Positions 15,519 to 22,493 of a DNA stretch of 64,000 nt are shown in pieces. The notes under the pieces were generated by a model that did not search any database, had not been told where the DNA came from, and worked only from the letters and a program-made list of their open reading frames with translations. Each line of letters opens with the position of its first letter. Position 1 is the stretch's first letter. Origin of the DNA: Streptomyces sp. WMMC500 (GTDB lineage: Bacteria; Actinomycetota; Actinomycetes; Streptomycetales; Streptomycetaceae); the NCBI RefSeq assembly GCF_027497195.1, contig NZ_CP114905.1, positions 496,001 through 560,000 on the forward strand, in the 5' to 3' direction. The position numbers were made by a program, and so were the translations under genes.

Positions 15519-16079
15519 ATGCCGGCCGCTACCACCGAAGAGATCATGCTGGAGCTCGTCGACGAGGACGGCACCACCGTCGGCACCGCCGAGAAGCTGT
15601 CCGCGCACCGGGCGCCCGGCCGGCTGCACCGCGCGTTCTCCGTATTCCTCTTCGACACCGCCGGCCGGATGCTCATCCAGCAGCGGGCGCTCGGCAAGTA
15701 CCACTCCCCCGGCGTGTGGTCCAACTCGTGCTGCGGCCACCCCTACCCGGGCGAGTCGCCGCTGGCCGCCGCGGCCCGCCGGACGTTCGAGGAGCTGGGT
15801 GTCTCGCCGGCGCTGCTGGCCGAGGCGGGGACGGTGACGTACCACCACCCGGACCCGGAGTCGGGACTGGTCGAGCACGAGTACAACCACCTCTTCGCCG
15901 GGCTGCTGCGGGCCGAGCCGCGGCCGGCCGCGGACGAGGTCGGCGCGGTCGCCTTCGTCACGGCGGAGGAGCTGGCCGAGCGGCACGCCGAGGACCCGTT
16001 CTCGGCGTGGTTCATGACGGTGCTCGACGCTGCCAGGCCGGCCATCCGGGAACTGACGGGGCCGGCGTCCGGCTGGTGA
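15519..16079 (+). CDS. idi: Isopentenyl-diphosphate delta-isomerase type 1
   Basis: Interconverts isopentenyl and dimethylallyl diphosphate, balancing precursors for hopanoid and other isoprenoid synthesis. The 186-aa Nudix-fold protein carries the metal site: histidines in SAHRAPGRLHRAFS, Cys and His in NSCCGHPYPGE, and glutamates in VEHEYNHLF. The second ATG (15519) is preferred because GAAGGA sits five bases upstream; an ATG two codons earlier overlaps that site. Its last 68 bases are antisense to the 3' end of the convergent ATPase gene. A link to the hpn genes of this window is functional rather than operonic. Confidence 0.9.
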   Translation: MPAATTEEIMLELVDEDGTTVGTAEKLSAHRAPGRLHRAFSVFLFDTAGRMLIQQRALGKYHSPGVWSNSCCGHPYPGESPLAAAARRTFEELGVSPALLAEAGTVTYHHPDPESGLVEHEYNHLFAGLLRAEPRPAADEVGAVAFVTAEELAERHAEDPFSAWFMTVLDAARPAIRELTGPASGW

Positions 16080-16551
16080 AGCCGGGCAGCGGGAGGGAGG
16101 CCCAGATCACCTTCCCGCCGTCGACGGTGTGCTGGACGTCGCAGGCACCGCCCGCCTCGTGCGTGAGCGTCTTGACGAGCAGCAGGCCCCGGCCGCCCGT
16201 CTCCGCTTCGTCCGCCTGCAGGGCCTTCGGGCGGTACGGGTGCTGGTCCCGGACGGCGACGCGGACCCAGCCGGCGCTGACCGACAGCTCGACGCCGATC
16301 TCCGGGGAGAGCACACCGGCGTGCCGGACCGCGTTCGTCACCAGTTCCGAGACGATCAGCAGCACGCTCTGCAGCAGTTCGTCGCCGATGGGCACGCGCC
16401 GGCGGACGAGGAGCTCGCGTACGGCGTGCCGGGACTGGGGCACGGAGGAGTCGAGCGCCGGGGCGTCGAACTTCCAGGTGCCCTCGTAAGCCGCCGGGAC
16501 GACCTGCCCCGGCTCGGGTCTGAGTCTTCCGCCGTCGTTCACCGCCGGCAC
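16012..16551 (-). CDS. HATPase-domain anti-sigma-type regulatory protein
   Basis: A 179-aa protein with a single GHKL ATPase domain like those of anti-sigma factor kinases (RsbW/SpoIIAB) common in Streptomyces. The N box is SELVTNAVRHA, the G1 segment is VAVRDQHPYRP, and the G2 glycines are GGRGLLLVKTL. It would bind and inhibit, or phosphorylate, an anti-anti-sigma or sigma partner that is not in this window. An in-frame TGA just upstream fixes the start at GTG 16551 or later. The last 68 bases overlap the 3' end of idi on the opposite strand, adding a C-terminal tail of about 22 residues not needed for the fold. Confidence 0.8.
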   Translation of the reverse strand: MPAVNDGGRLRPEPGQVVPAAYEGTWKFDAPALDSSVPQSRHAVRELLVRRRVPIGDELLQSVLLIVSELVTNAVRHAGVLSPEIGVELSVSAGWVRVAVRDQHPYRPKALQADEAETGGRGLLLVKTLTHEAGGACDVQHTVDGGKVIWASLPLPGFTSRTPAPSVPGWPAWQRRAPS

Positions 16552-16689
16552 CTGCTTTCACTACCGCTCACCCTCCGAGTGTTGGCAATCACCGTCAGCT
16601 CACCCCCCATCGCGCAGAACTTGACTGGCTTTCGTCACCTTCCGACCGGCTGCGCCATGACCGGCCTGCGTTGAGATCGAAATAATCGG

Positions 16690-16719
16690 TTGCCGATTCC
16701 CGTTGAGCCGTCGTACGTT
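16690..16719 (+). promoter_or_regulatory. Putative ABC-F promoter
   Basis: TTGCCG (16690-16695) and TACGTT (16714-16719) are separated by 18 bases. Transcription would begin near 16725, at the start of the first inverted-repeat arm of the ABC-F leader, leaving an untranslated leader of about 220 bases. The remaining sequence from 16552 to 16689 holds no gene that I can support. Confidence 0.4.
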
Positions 16720-16723
16720 CCCA

Positions 16724-16853
16724 GTGCCCTGCAGTCGACGATTGGAGAAGGTGTTGCTCGTCTGAGGTCTCTTCGGCACCGTGCCCGCGGCGTTTCCCGT
16801 GTGCGGCACGTGCGACCTCATGGCTCGAGCCACCTCTCCCTCCTGCAGGGCAC
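16724..16853 (+). promoter_or_regulatory. Structured 5' leader of the ABC-F gene, candidate attenuator
   Basis: GTGCCCTGCAG (16724-16734) is perfectly complementary to CTGCAGGGCAC (16843-16853). Inside lies a second pair, TGAGGTC (16763-16769) with GACCTCA (16814-16820), and a 12-base palindrome TGGCTCGAGCCA (16820-16831). GGAGAAGG (16744-16751) precedes a four-codon frame GTG TTG CTC GTC TGA (16751-16765) whose stop forms the first bases of the inner stem. Ribosome stalling on such a mini-frame would change folding. No U-rich terminator is obvious, so control could be by folding around the ABC-F start or by Rho. Confidence 0.45.
16751..16765 (+). other. Four-codon leader reading frame before ABC-F
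   Basis: GTG-TTG-CTC-GTC-TGA (Met-Leu-Leu-Val, or Met-Leu-Val from the TTG) follows GGAGAAGG. Very short leader peptides of this kind control several antibiotic-resistance ABC-F genes. The frame is too short to judge by composition; the support is the ribosome binding site and its position at the base of a stem. Confidence 0.3.
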
Positions 16854-16946
16854 CCAGCCCCGCTCCCGTTCCACCCGGCTCTCCCAGGTCGCCGTCCGGT
16901 GCCGACGCCGCCCCGTCGCACCCCTACGAGCCCACCGGGAGACGCC

Positions 16947-18572
16947 ATGTCATTTCCCTCCACGCCGCACACCGCGGCCTCCGTCATCTGCTCCGGGCTG
17001 GCCTTCACCTGGCCCGACGGCACGACCGTCTTCGAGGGCTTCGACCTCGCGGTCGGCCCCGGCCGCACCGGGCTGGTCGGCCGCAACGGCACGGGCAAGT
17101 CCACGCTGCTGCGGCTGATGGCCGGGGAGCTGAGCCCGGCCGCCGGCACGGTCAGGGCCGCGGGCTCGGTCGGCTACCTGCCGCAGAACCTCGTCCTCGA
17201 CACCGCCGCGCGGGTCGACGCGGTGCTGGGCATCGCCGGTGTGCGGCGCGCGCTGCACGCGATCGAGGCGGGGGACGCCGCCGAGGAGCACTTCACCGCC
17301 GTCGGCGACGACTGGGACGTCGAGGAGCGTGCCCGCGCCACCCTCGACGAGCTCGGCCTGGCGCACGTCGGCCTCGACCGCACCATCGGCGAGGTCTCCG
17401 GCGGCGAGTCGGTGCTGCTGCGGCTGGCGGCGCTGCTCATGCGGCGGCCGGACGTGCTGCTGCTGGACGAGCCGACGAACAACCTCGACCTGACGGCCCG
17501 CCGCCGGCTGTACGCGGCCGTGGAGTCGTGGCCGGGCGTGCTGGTGATCGTCAGCCACGACCGCGAACTGCTCGACCGCGTCGACCAGGTGGCAGACCTG
17601 CGGGACGGCGAAGTCGCCTGGTACGGCGGCAACTTCACGGCGTACGAGGAGGCGCTGGCCGTCGAGCAGGAGGCCGCCGAGCGGACGGTGCGCTCCGCGG
17701 AGGCCGACCTCAAGCGGCAGAAGCGCGAGCTGGCCGAGGCCCACGAGAAGCTGAGCAAGCGCAAGCGGTACGCCGACAAGCAGTTCGCGAACAAGCGCGA
17801 GCCGAAGATCGTCATGAACGCGCGCAAGCGGGAGGCCCAGGTCTCCGCCGGCAAGCACCGCATCATGCACGAGGAGCGGCTGAAGGACGCCGGCAAGCGG
17901 CTGGACGAGGCGGAGGCGGCGGTACGGGACGACGACGAGATCCGCGTCGACCTGTCGTACACCGCCGTGCCCGCGGGCCGGGAGGTGTTCACGTTGCGCG
18001 GACTGGAGCTGCGCTACGGCGCGCGGGTCGAGGCGCTGCAGGTGCGCGGCCCGGAGCGGATCGCCCTGACCGGGCGCAACGGCGCCGGCAAGTCGACGCT
18101 GCTGCGCACGGTCGCCGGAGAGCTCGCCCCGCGGGCCGGTGAAGCGGCGGTGCACGTGCCGCTGCGCTATCTGCCGCAGCGGCTCGACGTGCTCGACGAC
18201 GCGCTGAGCATCGTCGAGAACGTGGCCCTGCTGGCGCCCGCGGCGACCAACCAGCAGATCCGCGCCCGGCTGGCCCGGTTCCTGTTCCGGCAGGGCAGGG
18301 CGGACCAGATCGTGGGCACGCTGTCGGGCGGAGAGCGGTTCCGCGCCACGCTGGCGGCCCTGATGCTGGCAGAGCCGGCACCGCAGTTGCTGATGCTGGA
18401 CGAGCCGACGAACAACCTGGACCTGGCGAGCGTGCGGCAGTTGGTCCGCGCGCTGGAGTCGTACGCGGGGGCGCTCGTGGTGGCCAGCCACGACGTGCGG
18501 TTCCTGCGCGACATCGGGATCACGCGCTGGCTGGCGCTGGACGGGGAGGTGAGCGACATCGAGCCGCTGTAG
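16947..18572 (+). CDS. ABC-F family ATPase (ribosome-associated translation/antibiotic-resistance factor)
   Basis: A 541-aa soluble protein with two ABC ATPase domains and no membrane segment. The first domain has Walker A GRNGTGKST and Walker B LLLDEPTNNLD; the second has GRNGAGKST, signature LSGGERFRA and LMLDEPTNNLD. The first-domain signature is VSGGESVLL. A charged linker (KRQKRELAEAHEKLSKRKRY onward, about 245-310) separates the domains and would be the P-site interaction domain reaching toward the peptidyl-transferase centre. ATG at 16947 follows GGGAGA. Members either protect ribosomes from antibiotics or act as housekeeping factors; the structured leader suggests drug-inducible control. 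Confidence 0.85.
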   Translation: MSFPSTPHTAASVICSGLAFTWPDGTTVFEGFDLAVGPGRTGLVGRNGTGKSTLLRLMAGELSPAAGTVRAAGSVGYLPQNLVLDTAARVDAVLGIAGVRRALHAIEAGDAAEEHFTAVGDDWDVEERARATLDELGLAHVGLDRTIGEVSGGESVLLRLAALLMRRPDVLLLDEPTNNLDLTARRRLYAAVESWPGVLVIVSHDRELLDRVDQVADLRDGEVAWYGGNFTAYEEALAVEQEAAERTVRSAEADLKRQKRELAEAHEKLSKRKRYADKQFANKREPKIVMNARKREAQVSAGKHRIMHEERLKDAGKRLDEAEAAVRDDDEIRVDLSYTAVPAGREVFTLRGLELRYGARVEALQVRGPERIALTGRNGAGKSTLLRTVAGELAPRAGEAAVHVPLRYLPQRLDVLDDALSIVENVALLAPAATNQQIRARLARFLFRQGRADQIVGTLSGGERFRATLAALMLAEPAPQLLMLDEPTNNLDLASVRQLVRALESYAGALVVASHDVRFLRDIGITRWLALDGEVSDIEPL

Positions 18573-18575
18573 ATC

Positions 18576-18590
18576 CGGGGCTCCGCCCCG
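18576..18590 (+). terminator. Small hairpin after ABC-F gene
   Basis: CGGGGC and GCCCCG (18576-18581, 18585-18590) form a six-base stem with a TCC loop, four bases after the ABC-F stop and just before the crotonase gene. Weak, without a T-run. Confidence 0.3.
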
Positions 18591-18609
18591 CCGTGAGAGG
18601 CTCCCGGGC

Positions 18610-19401
18610 ATGAGCGAAGGTGAGCTGCGGTGCAGCACCGACGGGGGCGTGGCGACGCTGGTCATCAGCAACCCGGCCAAGCGCAACGCGATGACGCCGG
18701 ACATGTGGCGCGCGCTGCCCGGACTGCTGGCGGGGCTCGCCGCGGACCGGGCGGTACGCGCGGTGGTGCTCACCGGCGCGGGCGGCACGTTCTGCGCGGG
18801 CGCCGACATCGGCTCGCTGCGGGCGGGCAGCGAGGGCACGCAGGGCCTCGCCGAGGCCGCGGAGGAGGCGCTCGCCGCCTTCCCCAAGCCGACGCTGGCC
18901 GCCGTACGAGGGCACTGCGTGGGCGGCGGCTGCCAGCTCGCGGCGGCCTGCGACCTGCGGTTCGCCGCCGAGGACGCGCTGTTCGGGGTCACCCCGGCCA
19001 AGCTGGGCATCGTCTACCCGGCGGGCGCGACGCGCCGGCTCGTGCGGCTGGTGGGCCCGGCGACGGCGAAGTACCTGCTGTTCTCCGCCGAGTTGATCGA
19101 CGCCGCGCGGGCGCTGCGCACCGGCCTGGCGGACGAGGTGCTGCCCGCGCCGGAACTCGGCGCGCGGGTGGCGGAGTTCACGTCGGTGCTCGCGGCGCGC
19201 TCGCAGCTCACGCAGGCGGCGGCGAAGGACTTCGCGGACACGGCCGCGGTGTACGGGGACGACGGCTCGCCCGCCGGCGCCGGTTCGGACGCGGCACGTG
19301 TCGCGCACTGGGCCCGGCAGGCGCGCGCGGCCGGCGACACCGCGGAGGGCGTGGCCGCGTTCCTGGAGCGCCGCGAGCCGCGCTTCACCTGGACGGTCTG
19401 A
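18610..19401 (+). CDS. Crotonase-fold protein lacking both hydratase glutamates
   Basis: A 263-aa enoyl-CoA hydratase/isomerase family protein. The CoA-binding/oxyanion-hole segments are intact: CAGADIGSL (62-70) and GHCVGGGCQLAAACD (101-115). The two catalytic glutamates of true hydratases are replaced: Gln109 stands where GGCEL has Glu, and Ala130 where the second glutamate (QPE) would be. It therefore probably does not hydrate enoyl-CoA; isomerase, hydrolase, decarboxylase or an inactive role is possible. ATG follows GAGAGG at nine bases. It sits alone downstream of the ABC-F gene and converges on a DJ-1 gene. Confidence 0.82.
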   Translation: MSEGELRCSTDGGVATLVISNPAKRNAMTPDMWRALPGLLAGLAADRAVRAVVLTGAGGTFCAGADIGSLRAGSEGTQGLAEAAEEALAAFPKPTLAAVRGHCVGGGCQLAAACDLRFAAEDALFGVTPAKLGIVYPAGATRRLVRLVGPATAKYLLFSAELIDAARALRTGLADEVLPAPELGARVAEFTSVLAARSQLTQAAAKDFADTAAVYGDDGSPAGAGSDAARVAHWARQARAAGDTAEGVAAFLERREPRFTWTV

Positions 19402-19437
19402 CCGCCGTCGCCCCGGCCCCCGGACCCCGCCGCGCGG

Positions 19438-20085
19438 TCAGTCCCGTACGCCTTCGAGGACGAACCGGCTGCGGGAGCGCAGCAGTCGGACGATCTCCGC
19501 CGGCGCCTTCTCCGGTGCGCCCGCGTCGTAGGGCGGCTGCGGGTCGTACTCGGTGGCGAGCTGAACAGCCTGCCCCCTCGCGTCCCCCTGGAGCCGCCCG
19601 ACCAGTGTCAGGCTCATGTCGATGCCGGCGGAGACCCCGGCGGCGGTGACGTACTTGCCGTCGAAGACCACCCGTTCGCCGGCCGGCTCGGCGCCGTGGG
19701 CGCGGAGCTGCTCGCGGGCGAGCCAGTGCGAGGTGGCGCGGCGCCCGCGCAGCAGGCCGGCGGCGGCGAGGACCAGCGAGCCGGTGCACACGGAAGTGGT
19801 CCACCGGGTGTGCTCGTCCACGGCCCGCAGCCACTCGTGCAGCGGCCCGTCGGCCATCTGCTCCGACTGGCCGGGCCCGCCGGGGACGACAACGATGTCC
19901 GGCCGCCCGACCTCGTCCAGCGCGGCGTCGGCGACCACGGCGAGGCTGCCGACGTCGTTGCGTACCGGGCCGCGGGCCTCGGCGACGGTGACGACATCGG
20001 CGCCGCTCATGCGGCCGAGCATCTCGTACGGGCCGACGGCGTCGAGGGCGGTGAAGCGGTCGAAGAGCACGATGGCGATCTGCAT
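19438..20085 (-). CDS. DJ-1/PfpI family protein, isocyanide hydratase-like
   Basis: A 215-aa class I glutamine-amidotransferase-like protein. The nucleophile-elbow cysteine is in TSVCTGSLVLAAAGLL, followed by RATSHW, which is the pattern of isonitrile hydratase InhA and the N-terminal domain of GlxA regulators. PDIVVVPGGPG supplies the acidic/oxyanion side. It has no DNA-binding domain. It follows the GlxA-type regulator gene on the same strand, separated by 55 bases, and is likely co-expressed with and controlled by it. Substrate is unknown; DJ-1 enzymes also include chaperones and glyoxalases. Confidence 0.82.
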   Translation of the reverse strand: MQIAIVLFDRFTALDAVGPYEMLGRMSGADVVTVAEARGPVRNDVGSLAVVADAALDEVGRPDIVVVPGGPGQSEQMADGPLHEWLRAVDEHTRWTTSVCTGSLVLAAAGLLRGRRATSHWLAREQLRAHGAEPAGERVVFDGKYVTAAGVSAGIDMSLTLVGRLQGDARGQAVQLATEYDPQPPYDAGAPEKAPAEIVRLLRSRSRFVLEGVRD

Positions 20086-20140
20086 GGTTCCTCTTCCTCT
20101 TTCGTTCGGGTCGGTGGACCGCGCTGGCGGTACGGACGGT

Positions 20141-21091
20141 TCAGGCGGCGGCGAAGCGGCGGCGGTACTCGGCGGGCGAGGCGCCGAGGCTCCGGACGAA
20201 GGCGCGCCGCATCGCCTCCGGGGTGCCGTAGCCGCAGAGCCGGGCGACCTCCTCGACGCCGTACGCGCTGTCCTCCAGCAGCCGGCGGGCCGCCTCCAGG
20301 CGCACGCCGTCGACGTACCGCCCGGGCGTCACGCCCGTCTCGGCCCGGAAGGCGCGCGCGAAGTGGCGCGGCGAGAGGCCCGCCCGGCCGGCCAGCGTGT
20401 CCACGGACAGGTCGCCGCCGGGGTGTTCGTCGATCCACTGCTGCACCGCGCGCAGCGGCTCCCGCTGCGCGGTCTGGGCGGCGAGATGGGTGCTGAACTG
20501 CGCCTGGTTCCCCGGGCGCCGCAGGAACACCACGAGGTGGCGGGCGATGCGCAGCGCGAGGTCGCGGCCCAGGTCCTCCTCGACGAGCGCGAGCGCGAGG
20601 TCGATGCCGGAGGTGACGCCGGCGGAGGTGGCCACGTCGCCGTCGCGGACGAAGATCGGGTCGGGGTCGACGTCGACGGCCGGGTGGCGGCGGGCGAGTT
20701 CTTCGCAGTACGACCAGTGGGTCGTGGCCCGGCGCCCGTCCAGCAGCCCGGCGCCGGCGAGCAGTTCTGCGCCGGTGCAGACGGAGACCACCCGCCGGGC
20801 GGCGGGCGCCCGGTCGCGCAGCCAGCCGGTGATCTCCGGCTGCGGGCGGCGGGCGCCGTGGCCCCCGGGCACGACGAGGGTGTGCGGCGCGGGGGCGCCG
20901 GCCAGCGGGCCGTCGGGCGTCAGCGTGAGCCCGGAGGAGGCGCGCACGGGCCGGCCGCCGACGGAGGCGGTGCGTATCCGGTACGTGCCGGGGGTGGCCC
21001 GCTCGGCGCCGGCGAACACCTCCAGCGGGCCGGTGAGGTCGAGGCTCTGCATGTCGTCGAAGAGGACGAAGAGGACGGTGCGCGCTGCCAT
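20141..21091 (-). CDS. GlxA-family transcriptional regulator (DJ-1 domain plus AraC helix-turn-helix)
   Basis: A 316-aa regulator. The N-terminal two-thirds is a DJ-1/PfpI domain (VLFDDMQSLDLTGPLEVF; VSVCTGAELLAGAGLL; RATTHW). The C-terminal AraC domain has two helix-turn-helix motifs, LAGRAGLSPRHFARAFRAETG and VARLCGYGTPEAMRRAFVRSLG, ending SPAEYRRRFAA. GlxA-type proteins usually activate adjacent metabolic genes. Here the neighbour is the DJ-1 protein, which is homologous to this protein's own sensor domain. ATG 21091 is chosen because upstream in-frame residues look noncoding. It is divergent from the SCO6745-type gene with a 115-base gap. Confidence 0.85.
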   Translation of the reverse strand: MAARTVLFVLFDDMQSLDLTGPLEVFAGAERATPGTYRIRTASVGGRPVRASSGLTLTPDGPLAGAPAPHTLVVPGGHGARRPQPEITGWLRDRAPAARRVVSVCTGAELLAGAGLLDGRRATTHWSYCEELARRHPAVDVDPDPIFVRDGDVATSAGVTSGIDLALALVEEDLGRDLALRIARHLVVFLRRPGNQAQFSTHLAAQTAQREPLRAVQQWIDEHPGGDLSVDTLAGRAGLSPRHFARAFRAETGVTPGRYVDGVRLEAARRLLEDSAYGVEEVARLCGYGTPEAMRRAFVRSLGASPAEYRRRFAAA

Positions 21092-21194
21092 GGCTCCATC
21101 GTGGGCTCCGGCCGCGCCGGCAGCAATGACGAAGATCCCACCTTTCCTGCCATGCCACCGCACCGCCCCCTTCTCTTGCTAAGCGTCCGCTCAG

Positions 21195-21200
21195 TAGCCT
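21195..21200 (+). promoter_or_regulatory. TAGCCT -10 box, probable leaderless start
   Basis: TAGCCT is followed by six bases and then the ATG at 21207, with no Shine-Dalgarno sequence between. TCCGCTCAG precedes it. Confidence 0.5.
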
Positions 21201-21206
21201 GGCCGC

Positions 21207-22070
21207 ATGACGTCACTCCCGCCGCGCGCCGGCCGCCGCTGCCAACAGGTCCTCAATCCGCTGCACTCGGCGATCTACTTCGCGCCGGAGTTCACCGAGG
21301 AGTTCGCGGGCATCGGCATCGACGGCTGGCACGCCGCGTACTTCACCGCCCGGTCCGCCGCCATGGGTCCCGTCGGTCCCGGCGTGGTCACCGCCACCTT
21401 CTACAACTACAGCCACCGACTGGCCGCACAGCACCTGCCCGCCGCCTGGACGGCCGCGGACCCGGACACGGTGCTGGCGGCCCGGCTGCGCGTCGCCGAC
21501 GCCGTGCTGCGGCGGCTGCTCGGCGAGGAGACGATCGCCTCGCCGGAGCTGGCCGAGGCCGCGGAGCTGGCGCAGCGGGCGGCGGCGGGCGGCGAGCGCG
21601 CCGGCCGGGCGCTGTACGCGGCCGAGGAGGAACAGCCGGTGCCGGACGCCCCGCACCTGGTGCTCTGGCACGCCGCGACCCGGCTGCGCGAGCACCGCGG
21701 GGACAGCCACAACGCGGTGCTGGCCCACGCCGGGCTCGACGGCCTGGAGTCCCAGGTCACCCACACCGCTTCCGGGTTCGGCTTCACGCCCGGGTTCGCG
21801 CAGTACTCGCGCGGCTGGGATGCGGAGGAGTGGGCCGCTGCCCAGGAACGGTTGCGGGCCCGCGGGCTGCTGACCGGAGACGGCGAGCTGACCGAGGCGG
21901 GCACGGAGCTGCGCAAGGGGCTGGAGGACGAGACGGACCGGGTGGACCTGGGCCCGTACGCGGGTCTGGGCGCGGCGGGCGTGGCGCGGCTGACCGAGCT
22001 GGCCACCGGCTACACCAGCGCCGCACTGGCCGCGGGGGCGATGCCCAAGGACATCTTCGGCAAGGGCTGA
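21207..22070 (+). CDS. SCO6745-family (SalK-like) protein
   Basis: A 287-aa protein resembling the Streptomyces SCO6745/SalK family, of unknown function. The N-terminal half has LNPLHSAIYFAPEFTEEF and GWHAAYFTARSAAMG, conserved segments of that family. The C-terminal half looks like a winged-helix domain: AEEWAAAQERLRARGLLTGDGELTEAGTELRKGLEDETD. That arrangement could indicate a DNA- or ligand-binding regulator. It is probably translated from a leaderless mRNA. It is divergent from a GlxA regulator and followed by a GC-rich repeat and a small basic protein. Family recognition is from memory of the pattern, and no function is claimed. Confidence 0.7.
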   Translation: MTSLPPRAGRRCQQVLNPLHSAIYFAPEFTEEFAGIGIDGWHAAYFTARSAAMGPVGPGVVTATFYNYSHRLAAQHLPAAWTAADPDTVLAARLRVADAVLRRLLGEETIASPELAEAAELAQRAAAGGERAGRALYAAEEEQPVPDAPHLVLWHAATRLREHRGDSHNAVLAHAGLDGLESQVTHTASGFGFTPGFAQYSRGWDAEEWAAAQERLRARGLLTGDGELTEAGTELRKGLEDETDRVDLGPYAGLGAAGVARLTELATGYTSAALAAGAMPKDIFGKG

Positions 22071-22071
22071 C

Positions 22072-22094
22072 GGCCGCGGCCCACGGCCGCGGCC
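22072..22094 (+). terminator. Double palindrome after SCO6745-type gene
   Basis: The self-complementary ten-mer GGCCGCGGCC occurs twice, at 22072-22081 and 22085-22094, three bases apart, directly after the stop codon. The two copies can pair with each other or fold separately. Likely a transcription end. Confidence 0.45.
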
Positions 22095-22201
22095 CCACGG
22101 GCGCGGTCCGAGGGTGGGGCCCGCGGGTGGGGCCGCCGGTGTTTGCGCGGGGCCGCGACGGCTACCCGCCGTACTCCACCCGAGCAGCGAGGAGATCAGC
22201 C

Positions 22202-22339
22202 ATGCGAGCCATCGCCGACGTCCTGCGCATGATCGGCGGCGCCCTTGCCACGATCGTGACGCTTCCCTTCCGCCTGGTCGCCCGGCTCTTCAGCGGGGCC
22301 TCCCGGACCGGTCGCAGGAACCGCCGGCGCACCGTCTGA
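22202..22339 (+). CDS. LPFR-motif small protein
   Basis: A 45-aa peptide starting at ATG 22202, eight bases after GGAG. It has an amphipathic/hydrophobic stretch, [20 protein letters not shown], containing the LPFR motif of a small protein family widespread in Streptomyces, and a strongly basic tail ([10 protein letters not shown]). The layout suggests a membrane-associated peptide with its positive end in the cytoplasm. No function is known to me. It lies between the SCO6745-type gene and tex, transcribed in the same direction. Confidence 0.7.
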   Translation: MRAIADVLRMIGGALATIVTLPFRLVARLFSGASRTGRRNRRRTV

Positions 22340-22493
22340 GACCCCGCCCGCCCGCCGCCCGGAGCGCGTCCTCGCCCCCTGTCCCGGACGCGCCCCGGGC
22401 CGTTCCGACCCGCCGGGCTCCCGCCGGGCGCCCGGCTGTCGGCCGGACCTGCCACAATGCAGTCCGCCACAGATGACAGAAAGCGGGGCGGAC

